Shown one piece after another: positions 32,383 through 43,574 of a stretch of 64,000 nt of DNA (the stretch's first letter is position 1; every line of letters starts with the position of its first letter). Where the stretch lies: contig NZ_CP046052.1 in assembly GCF_004802635.2 (NCBI RefSeq), positions 4,114,501-4,178,500 on the forward strand. Reading direction: 5' to 3'. A program made the position numbers and the translations under genes. This DNA comes from Methylocystis heyeri (GTDB taxonomy: Bacteria > Pseudomonadota > Alphaproteobacteria > Rhizobiales > Beijerinckiaceae). The notes below the pieces were generated by a model. The model saw only the letters and a program-made list of their open reading frames with translations, did no database searches and was not told the DNA's origin.

Positions 32383-32865
32383 ATGGGTAAATTGAGGTTT
32401 TTGGCGCTCGCGGCCTTCGCCGCGGCTCTCGCGGCGAGCGCGCCGGCCAAGGCGTTTTGCCTTTTGAACTGCGAGCCGGGCCCGGAACAGGCGAAAAAGG
32501 TTTTCGAGAACATCATCCGCGAGAAATTCGACCCCGACGCCAAAATCGTCGATTTCAAGGTCGATCGCTTCTGGCGGCTCGATGTCGAGGGCGCCGGCCA
32601 TGCGGGCGTCGAGTTCTATTTCAACGCCAAAGTAGAATTCCCCAAGGGCGCCAATCTCCAGTGCAAGCCGACCGAAGGCCCGAACGGAGCCAAGACCGTC
32701 GCGCCCGGCTGCTCCGACAGCACCTATTATTCGACCACCGTCCAGAACCAGATGGTCAAGGACAAGCAGTATATCGAGCCGGGCAAGGTAGTGGATTTCA
32801 GGGATGAAACCCGCTTCGACGAGCGCCCCGGCGGCTGGAAGGGCCAGGACGGCAAGCTGTACTGA
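32383..32865 (+). CDS. Small exported protein of unknown function
   Basis: A 160-residue protein with a clear signal peptide (LRFLALAAFAAALAASAPAKA) and a mature part starting FCLLNCEPGPEQ. Two pairs of cysteines (CLLNC, and the LQCKPTEGP and PGCSDS segments) could form disulfides. No catalytic motif or membrane segment is visible. It lies divergent from leuB and upstream of a strong hairpin. I do not recognise the family. Confidence 0.75.
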   Translation: MGKLRFLALAAFAAALAASAPAKAFCLLNCEPGPEQAKKVFENIIREKFDPDAKIVDFKVDRFWRLDVEGAGHAGVEFYFNAKVEFPKGANLQCKPTEGPNGAKTVAPGCSDSTYYSTTVQNQMVKDKQYIEPGKVVDFRDETRFDERPGGWKGQDGKLY

Positions 32866-32874
32866 CGCGCTTTA

Positions 32875-32902
32875 GCGGCGGATCGCCGGAACGATCCGCC
32901 GC
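32875..32902 (+). terminator. Stem-loop after the small exported protein gene
   Basis: GCGGCGGATCG and CGATCCGCCGC form a perfect 11-bp stem with a CCGGAA loop, beginning 9 bases after the stop codon. There is no T run, so it is either a weak terminator or an RNA-stabilising structure. The rest of the 285-base gap before secG shows no gene. Confidence 0.55.
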
Positions 32903-33150
32903 CGGGAAGCGCGTCCGGCTCGGCAGGGCGAATTGGGGCCGGGAGCCCCTTTGCGAGGCTGATTCTTTCGTGTAGAAGGCCACGCAATCAACAATTGCGT
33001 CGAGCGCTAGAGAGCGCATTCGCGCGGAAGTTCAAAAAACCTCTGCCGCGGGATACGCTCCAACTCAACTATCCGGCGCGGTTTGCCCGTCGCCCGCAGG
33101 ACGCGGGACGCGGGCGAAGCGCGCTGGTTCCGCCGGGAAGGGATTCTTCA

Positions 33151-33867
33151 ATGCAGCATGTGATCATCGCGATCCACCTCATGGTGGTGATAGCGCTCGT
33201 GGCGCTCGTGCTGTATCAGAAGTCCGAGGGCAGCGCGCTCGGCCTGAGCCAAAGCGGCCTCTTCAGCGGCCGGGGCCAGGCCAACGCCCTGACGCGCGCC
33301 ACCGCAATTCTCGGCACCATCTTCTTTCTGACCAGCATCGCCCTGACCGTGCTGCCGGCGTGGGAACGTCGCGCTGCGGGCGGCGAGGACTGGACCTCGG
33401 CGGTCGACCAGGGCAAGCTGGAAGTCAAGGAAATCAAGCCGGCTCCCGGCGCCGCCGCTCCCGAAGCCGGCAAGGAGAAGGCCGGGGAAGAGGACAAGGG
33501 CAGCATCTTCGATCAGTTGAAGCGCGCCCAGCAGAAGCGCCAGGCCGCGCCGCAAGCGCCGGCGGCTCCTGCGGCAGAGGCTCCGGCTGCCGCCCCGCCG
33601 GCCGCCGCTCCCGCCCAGCCCGAGACGCCCGCAAGCGACAAGCCGGCGCTGCGCCCGACCACCACCGAGGAGCCGTCCACGGCGCCCAAATCCGAAGCCG
33701 CTCCGCAGGCTCCCGCCGCCGCCGCTCCGGAAGCGAAGCCCGCCGATCAGCAATCGGCCGCTCCGGCGGCGGACGCCGCCAAGCCGGCCGCCCCGGCGAA
33801 CGATTCCGATAAGCAGAAACCCGCTCCCGTCGCGCCGCCGGTCACATGGACGGCGCCGACGAAGTGA
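33151..33867 (+). CDS. secG: Preprotein translocase subunit SecG with extended tail
   Basis: A 238-residue protein. The first 75 residues are a normal SecG: helix 1 (VIIAIHLMVVIALVALVLY), the QKSEGSALG loop, GLFSGRGQANALTRATA, and helix 2 (FFLTSIALTVLPA). SecG assists SecYE-mediated export in the inner membrane. The remaining 160 or so residues are low-complexity Ala/Pro/Lys with no fold, more than doubling the usual length. The neighbour pyrG downstream is the usual alphaproteobacterial order. Confidence 0.93.
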   Translation: MQHVIIAIHLMVVIALVALVLYQKSEGSALGLSQSGLFSGRGQANALTRATAILGTIFFLTSIALTVLPAWERRAAGGEDWTSAVDQGKLEVKEIKPAPGAAAPEAGKEKAGEEDKGSIFDQLKRAQQKRQAAPQAPAAPAAEAPAAAPPAAAPAQPETPASDKPALRPTTTEEPSTAPKSEAAPQAPAAAAPEAKPADQQSAAPAADAAKPAAPANDSDKQKPAPVAPPVTWTAPTK

Positions 33868-33944
33868 TCCGCCCTTCGGGCGTGCGCAGATTAATCCGGG
33901 CAAAGGCGAAAAAGCCGCTACCCGAATCGTGTTTTTGGCGTTAG

Positions 33945-35585
<1,641 letters not shown>

Positions 35586-35725
35586 TCCTCGCGGGCGCTC
35601 AAGCGGAAGAAATGGGCTCGGGCGAACCGAGCCCTAAAAAGCAACGCTTGCGCCGTTTCCAACGGCCTTATCCTGGCCTGCAGGGGGCATTCGAGAGGTT
35701 TTCTGCGACTGCTCCTCTGCCCATC

Positions 35726-35834
35726 CGTCGAGACGCCCGCTGCGCGGGCTCCTCAAGATGAAGGCGCGGTGCGCTTTTTGATTCCTGCGGCCCCTCGCCC
35801 TGAGGAGCGCCGGTAGGGCGCGTCTCGAAGGGCG
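35726..35834. repeat. Palindromic intergenic repeat, family C copy 1
   Basis: Starts CGTCGAGACGCCCGCTGCGC, followed by CTCCTCAAGATGA, and ends CCCTGAGGAGCGCC and GCGTCTCGAAGGGCG, so the two ends are inverted relative to each other. A related copy lies at 41571-41627. It fills much of the 328-base gap between convergent pyrG and murJ, which holds no gene. Confidence 0.72.
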
Positions 35835-35913
35835 GCAGAGCGGAACGCTTCACACGATCGTCGTTCGGACCGAAGCGCGTGCGCCGCCGGTATCCGTTTC
35901 ACCCGAAAACATT

Positions 35914-37482
35914 CTATCGCGCACCCGCCCGCGCTTTCGCCGGCCGCGCTTTGCCTCTGCGCAGGCCGGAGAGCTTCACCCCCATCAACCCCAGCGCTAC
36001 GACCAGAACGCAGCCATAGACCAGCGCGCCATAGCCCCCGAGCGCGGTCAGCGCTACGAGATTGGCCAGCACGCCGAAATGGGCGCCGATCGCCAGGGCC
36101 GGCTTCAGGCCAAACAGAGCGACCGCCCCCAGCGACAGCGAGGCTACCGCGGTCGCCGCCAGCACTTTGCCGAACAGAGCGTCGAAACGCAGCGCGCCGC
36201 GCGACAAGGAGAGGCCGACCAGCGCGGACAGGTTGATCCAAAGACCGATCGAGGTCGCGGTGGCGAGGCCCACTGCGCCGAGCGGGCGAAACAGCGCGAC
36301 CTTGAGCGCCACATTGGCCGCGAGCGCGCAGAGGGCGATGATCATGGGAGTCTTGGTGTCGCCGCGCGCCTGGAAGCTGGCCCTGGCGGAGGCGACCAGA
36401 ACCAGAGCGAACAGGCCGGCGGCATAGGCCGACAGCACGTCGGCGGAAGCATAGACGTCGGCGATCCCGAACTTGCCGCGCATGAAGGCGGCCGCGACGA
36501 TCAGTTCCGGCAGGGTGAGGAAAGCGACGACGAAAGGCGCCGCTGCGGCGACGGTGAGCGCCATGGCGCGGTTCTGGGCTTCGAGCGCTCCGGCTTCGTC
36601 GTCAGCCGCGATGCGCCGGCTCATTTCGGGCAGCAGGACGGTGCCCGCCGCCACGCCGATGAGGCCGTTCGGCAGCTGATAGAGCCGCTCGGCGTAGGCA
36701 ATCGCGGACACCCCGCCGTCGGGCAGCATCGAGGAAAGAATCGTGTCGGCGAAAACCGCGATCTGGGGGCTGGCCGAGCCGATCACCGCCGGGCCGAGCA
36801 TGAAGAGAAAATCCTTCACCCGGGACCAGCGCACCCGCGCAAAGCTCTCCAGCAGACCATGCCTCTGCGCGGACCACATCAGAAGGCCGAGCTGCATGGC
36901 GCCGGAGACGACGAAGCCCCAGCTCGCCGCGATCCCGGCGTTGGGGAACAGGAACGCGAGAAGAAGCGCCGCGATCACGCAGAGGTTCATCAGGACCGGG
37001 GCGAAGGCGGGAAGCGCGAAATAGCCGTGCGTGTTCAGCGTGCCCTGGTGCAGCGTGAACAGCACCATGAACATCAGATAGGGAAAGGTGATTCGCGTCA
37101 GCTCGATGGTAAGCGCGAATTTTTCCGGCCGGTCGCTCAGCCCCGGCGCGACGACGGCGACGAACTGCGGGGTGAAAATCCAGGCCAGCGCCAGGACGGC
37201 GAGCTGTGAGACGATGATCAGCGTGAAGATCTGCGAGGCGAAATTCTTGGCGCTCGCGGCGCCTTCCCGCTCCAGCGCCCTGGAGTAGCAGGGGATATAG
37301 GCGGCGTTGAACGCTCCCTCCCCAAAAATGTTGCGGAAGCTGCTCGGCAGGCGCTGGGCTATGTTGAACGCGTCGGAAACCTCGCCGGCGCCCATGACCG
37401 CCGCCTGCACGGCCGCGCTCAAAAAGCCGCTCACCCGCGAGAGCAGGGTGAAGCCTCCGACCGAGAGCAGGTTGCGAATCAT
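35914..37482 (-). CDS. murJ: Lipid II flippase MurJ
   Basis: A 522-residue polytopic membrane protein that moves lipid II across the inner membrane for peptidoglycan synthesis. The N-terminal VGGFTLLSRVSGFL, the VSDAFNIAQRLPSSFRNIFGEGAFNAAYIP block and about 14 hydrophobic helices are diagnostic of the MOP-superfamily flippase. The C-terminus is basic. It follows the GT2 gene by 24 bases and probably belongs to the aroA-cmk-gluQ-GT2 transcription unit. Confidence 0.95.
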   Translation of the reverse strand: MIRNLLSVGGFTLLSRVSGFLSAAVQAAVMGAGEVSDAFNIAQRLPSSFRNIFGEGAFNAAYIPCYSRALEREGAASAKNFASQIFTLIIVSQLAVLALAWIFTPQFVAVVAPGLSDRPEKFALTIELTRITFPYLMFMVLFTLHQGTLNTHGYFALPAFAPVLMNLCVIAALLLAFLFPNAGIAASWGFVVSGAMQLGLLMWSAQRHGLLESFARVRWSRVKDFLFMLGPAVIGSASPQIAVFADTILSSMLPDGGVSAIAYAERLYQLPNGLIGVAAGTVLLPEMSRRIAADDEAGALEAQNRAMALTVAAAAPFVVAFLTLPELIVAAAFMRGKFGIADVYASADVLSAYAAGLFALVLVASARASFQARGDTKTPMIIALCALAANVALKVALFRPLGAVGLATATSIGLWINLSALVGLSLSRGALRFDALFGKVLAATAVASLSLGAVALFGLKPALAIGAHFGVLANLVALTALGGYGALVYGCVLVVALGLMGVKLSGLRRGKARPAKARAGAR

Positions 37483-37506
37483 TCTCCTGGTCTTAACAAG
37501 CTGGCG

Positions 37507-38460
37507 TTAACTCTTTGCTTTCTCGCCGCCGATCCTCTCGGCGACGAGATAGAGCGGGCGGCCTTTCACCTCGGCGAAGATGCGGGCGATATATTCGCCG
37601 AGCACGCCGAGCGAGAGCAACTGGACCCCGGAGAAGAAGGCGATCGAGACGATCAGCGAGGCGTAGCCCGGCACGTCGACGCCGAGAATCATGGTTTTGA
37701 CGAAGAACCAGGCGGCCATGGCGAGCGCGAATCCGGAAATCAGAATCCCGGCATAGGCCCACATCTTCAGCGGGATCGACGAGAAGGACATCAGCCCGTC
37801 GAGGGCGAAGCGCGCGAGCCTCGTAAAATTGAAGGTGGAGACGCCGAAAGCGCGCTCCTCCACCGTGAAAGGCACGCCGATGGTCTTGAAGCCGATCCAG
37901 GCGAACAGGCCCTTGTTGAAGCGGGCCTTTTCGCGCATCTGCAGCAGGGCGTCGACCGCTTGCCGGTCGAGCAGCCTGAAATCGCCGGCGCCCTCGGGCA
38001 AAGCGACGTCGCCGAAATGGTCGATGATGCGGTAGAACACCCGCGTCAGCGCCACGCGCAGCCTCGGGTCGGTGGCGCGGTCCAGCCTCTCGCCATAGAT
38101 GTTCTTATATCCGTCGCGCCATTTTTCGACGAGTTGCGGGATCACTTCGGGCGGATGCTGCAGATCGGCGTCCATGATGACGACCGCCGCGCCGCGCGCT
38201 TGATCCAGTCCCGCCGCGATCGCTATTTCCTTGCCGAAGTTGCGGCTGAAGGAGATTGCGCAGATGCGCGGGTCGAAGGCGTTGAGCTCCCGCAATATCT
38301 CCAGGGTCTCGTCCCGCGAGCCGTCGTCCACGAAGACGACCTCGAAAGGCGCGCCGAGGTCTTCCATGACGGGGATCAGCCTTCCGACCAGTGGCCGCAG
38401 ATTGCGCGCCTCGTTGTAGCCCGGCACGACGATCGAAATTTCCGGAAGATATTGGGTCAT
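37507..38460 (-). CDS. GT2 polyprenyl-phosphate glycosyltransferase (GtrB/DPM1-like)
   Basis: A 317-residue inner-membrane enzyme. The GT-A domain opens with ISIVVPGYNEARNLRPLV and has VDDGSRDET and the metal site DADLQHPPE. Two C-terminal hydrophobic helices (WAYAGILISGFALAMAAWFF and SLIVSIAFFSGVQLLSLG) are typical of GtrB-type enzymes that load a sugar on undecaprenyl phosphate. The ATG at 38460 gives the family N-terminus. The sugar is unknown; location before murJ suggests envelope glycan work. Confidence 0.88.
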   Translation of the reverse strand: MTQYLPEISIVVPGYNEARNLRPLVGRLIPVMEDLGAPFEVVFVDDGSRDETLEILRELNAFDPRICAISFSRNFGKEIAIAAGLDQARGAAVVIMDADLQHPPEVIPQLVEKWRDGYKNIYGERLDRATDPRLRVALTRVFYRIIDHFGDVALPEGAGDFRLLDRQAVDALLQMREKARFNKGLFAWIGFKTIGVPFTVEERAFGVSTFNFTRLARFALDGLMSFSSIPLKMWAYAGILISGFALAMAAWFFVKTMILGVDVPGYASLIVSIAFFSGVQLLSLGVLGEYIARIFAEVKGRPLYLVAERIGGEKAKS

Positions 38461-38512
38461 GGATGTTCTTCCACCACGAATTTGCGGCAAAGTGTAGGGG
38501 CAATGCCCGCCT

Positions 38513-39420
38513 TCAGCGAAGTCCCGTCATCGCTCGGACTTCCGCCGGCGCGGCGCCTTCGGCCCGCAGGTCGCGCAAGGTCCGCGACATGCGGCTTTTG
38601 GAGAGCTTGTCCCCTTCTGTGTCCCGCAGCAGCCGATGGTGCCGGTAATCGGGCACGGGGAGGCCGAGCAGATGCTGCAGCAGCCGATGCAGCCCGGTCG
38701 CGTGAAAAAGATCTTCGCCGCGCACGACGTCGGTCACGCCCTGCAGCGCGTCGTCGACCACGACGGCGAGATGATAGCTCGCGGGCGTGTCCTTGCGGGC
38801 GAGAACCACATCGCCCCAGCGCTCGGGCTGCGCCGGGATCGCACCGGCGCCGAACTCGTTCCATGTCAGGTTGGCCGGCGCGAGCTTGAGCGCCGCGCCC
38901 ATATCGAGCCGCAGCGCGACGCCTCCCTTCGACAATATCTCCCGGGCCGGACTGCGCTCCTTTGCGCGGCATGTGCCAGGGTAGAGCAGGGCGCCGTCGG
39001 GATCGGGCGGCTGGTCATTGGAGTCGTGTCTTATCGTGTTTTCTTCACGCGAACCGGTTCCCACTTCGCTCGAAAACGCTCTGAGCGCATGACGCGCGAT
39101 GTCCCCGCGCGTGCAGTCGCAGGGATAGAGCAGCCCCAGGGCGTCCAGCCGCTCCAGCGCTTCGGCGTAATCGGAAAAATGCTCCGACTGGCGGCGGACC
39201 GGGCGCTCCCAGTCCAAGCCCAGCCAGGCCAGATCCTCATAGATCGCCGCCTCATATTCAGGCTTGGAGCGGGCGCGGTCGATGTCCTCGATCCGCAGCA
39301 GAAAGCGCCCGCCGCCTTCGCGCGCGAGATTGAAATTCATCAGCGCCGAAAAGGCGTGGCCGAGATGCAAATAACCATTCGGCGAAGGCGCAAAGCGAAA
39401 AACCCGGCGCGAAGGCGCGC

Positions 39421-39424
<4 letters not shown>
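38513..39424 (-). CDS. gluQ: Glutamyl-Q tRNA(Asp) synthetase with repeat-derived insertion
   Basis: A 303-residue enzyme that attaches glutamate to the queuosine base of tRNA-Asp. The class I HIGH-type motif is [15 protein letters not shown] (residues 11-25) and the KMSKS-type motif is KLSKS near residue 276. It lacks the anticodon-binding half of GluRS, as expected. Zinc ligands are C102, C104, Y148 and C152. Between the two ligand pairs lies an unusual insertion (residues 114-137) encoded by a palindromic repeat. GTG 39424 overlaps the cmk stop by four bases (GTGA). Confidence 0.92.
39025..39087. repeat. Palindromic repeat (family B) inserted in frame within gluQ
   Basis: Read on the minus strand, AGCGTTTTCGAGCGAAG, then TTCGCGTGAAGAAAACACGAT matches the intergenic copy at 22621-22670 (plus strand) with the same ends and a variable middle. 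Here it encodes the peptide [18 protein letters not shown] within GluQ, without breaking the frame. Confidence 0.78.
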
Positions 39425-41767
<2,343 letters not shown>

Positions 41768-43570
41768 ATGACCGAGCTGAATTTCAAGGGCAAAGAGTTC
41801 GTCTACAACCATCATCTCGCCGTGCCCTTCCGCCCGCTCGTGCCGCATCCCGAGAAGGGGATCGGGCCGGTCGCGCTCGACGGCAATCTCGTCATTCACG
41901 GAGATAATCTGCACGCCCTCAAGGCCCTGCTGCCGCTCTATGCCGGCAAGGTCGACTGCATTTTCATCGACCCGCCTTACAACACCGGCAATGAGGGTTG
42001 GTGCTACAACGATAATGTCAACGCCCCGATGATCCGGGAATGGCTCGCGTCCAATCCCATCGGTATCGAGGACGGCCTGCGCCACGATAAATGGTGTGCG
42101 ATGATGTGGCCGAGGTTGAGGTTATTGCATGAGTTGCTTTCGGATACTGGTAGCTTCTGGGTTACGCTAGACGATAATGAAATACACCGAGCTCGGATGA
42201 TGCTGGACGGCATTTTCGGAGAATCTAATTTTGTAGCTTGTTGTATTTGGCACAAAAACTATTCCCCTAAACCATCAGCTCAGTTCTTTTCTGACGATCA
42301 CGATTATATCCTGGTATATGCTAAAGATAAACTGACCTGGCGTCCGAACATGCTTGGGCGAACGGAAAGCATGAATGCCAGGTATTCCAATCCAGACAAC
42401 GATCCACGCGGGGCATGGAAGCCTGGAGATCTTTCAGCCAGAAATTATTATAGCGAAGGAACATACTCGATTCGCTGTCCGTCAGGACGGCTTATCGAAG
42501 GGCCACCCGGAGGCAATTACTGGCGGGTAAAAGAGGCCAAGCTTTGGGAAATGAATAGAGATAATCGTATTTGGTGGGGCGAAGACGGAAATAACGTCCC
42601 GTCCATCAAGCGATTTTTATCCGAAGTAAGGGGGCGTGTTCCTCAGACCCTATGGGAATACGACGAGGTCGGACACACACAAGATGCAAAAAAAGAGCTT
42701 ATATCTATATTAAAGCCCGAGAAGGCTGAAGACGTATTTATCACGCCAAAGCCAGTAGCTCTAATATCTAAGGTCCTTGATCTTGCTACCGACGAGAATT
42801 CTGTTGTTTTAGATTCATTTTCTGGCTCAGGCACTACCGCGCACGCCGTGCTTGAAGCTAACAAACGCGACAACGGCAACCGGCGTTTCATCCTTGTCGA
42901 GATGGAGGATTACGCCGACAAACTCACCGCCGAACGGGTCCGCCGCGTCATCGAGGGTTATCCATTCAAGGGCTCGCAGCGGACCGAGCTGTTGCGCGAA
43001 CGCCTCAATTGGAAGGCGATCTCCAATGCCGGCGATCTGGTTCACAAGGTCGAAGCCATCGAAAATCTCCACGGCCATGAATATGACCGCATCAAAAAAG
43101 AAGTAAAAGACGGCGAGCTGATCGTCACCGGTGAAAAGACGGTCGAGGAACGCACAGACGGTCTCGGCGGCGCCTTCACCTATTGCACGCTGGGCGATCC
43201 GGTCGAACTCGACAAGGTGCTGACCGGCGAAACCCTGCCGTCCTATGAGGGGCTCGGCGCCGCGCTGTTCCATATGGCGACCAGTCATGCGCTCGATCCG
43301 GCCAAAGTGCGCGAGGCGGATTTTTACCTCGGCGCGGTCGCGGGTCAGCATGTCTGGCTGATTTACAAGCCCGATCTCGATTGGCTGAAATCGCCGGAGT
43401 CCGCGCTCACGCTCTCCCGCGCCAAAGAGTTCGCAGCGACGGCCCCGGATGCGCGTCATCTGGTCATTGCTCCGGCCCGCTTCGTGAGCCAGAAGATGCT
43501 GGCGGAACAGAATATCCCGGTCGAATTCGTGCCGCTGCCTTTCGCGCTCTACCGGATCGATCGGAGCTGA
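41768..43570 (+). CDS. Type III restriction-modification DNA methyltransferase (Mod), mosaic
   Basis: A 600-residue site-specific DNA N6-adenine methylase of the beta class: catalytic DPPY (in FIDPPYNTG, near residue 68) comes before the SAM motif DSFSGSGTTAHA (near residue 345). Mod gives target recognition to both modification and cleavage. Bases about 42100-42850 (residues 111-361, holding the target-recognition region) are clearly AT-rich with codons unlike both flanks, while the ends match the chromosome. It has a complete frame and is followed 4 bases later by res. Confidence 0.92.
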   Translation: MTELNFKGKEFVYNHHLAVPFRPLVPHPEKGIGPVALDGNLVIHGDNLHALKALLPLYAGKVDCIFIDPPYNTGNEGWCYNDNVNAPMIREWLASNPIGIEDGLRHDKWCAMMWPRLRLLHELLSDTGSFWVTLDDNEIHRARMMLDGIFGESNFVACCIWHKNYSPKPSAQFFSDDHDYILVYAKDKLTWRPNMLGRTESMNARYSNPDNDPRGAWKPGDLSARNYYSEGTYSIRCPSGRLIEGPPGGNYWRVKEAKLWEMNRDNRIWWGEDGNNVPSIKRFLSEVRGRVPQTLWEYDEVGHTQDAKKELISILKPEKAEDVFITPKPVALISKVLDLATDENSVVLDSFSGSGTTAHAVLEANKRDNGNRRFILVEMEDYADKLTAERVRRVIEGYPFKGSQRTELLRERLNWKAISNAGDLVHKVEAIENLHGHEYDRIKKEVKDGELIVTGEKTVEERTDGLGGAFTYCTLGDPVELDKVLTGETLPSYEGLGAALFHMATSHALDPAKVREADFYLGAVAGQHVWLIYKPDLDWLKSPESALTLSRAKEFAATAPDARHLVIAPARFVSQKMLAEQNIPVEFVPLPFALYRIDRS

Positions 43571-43574
43571 CGCC

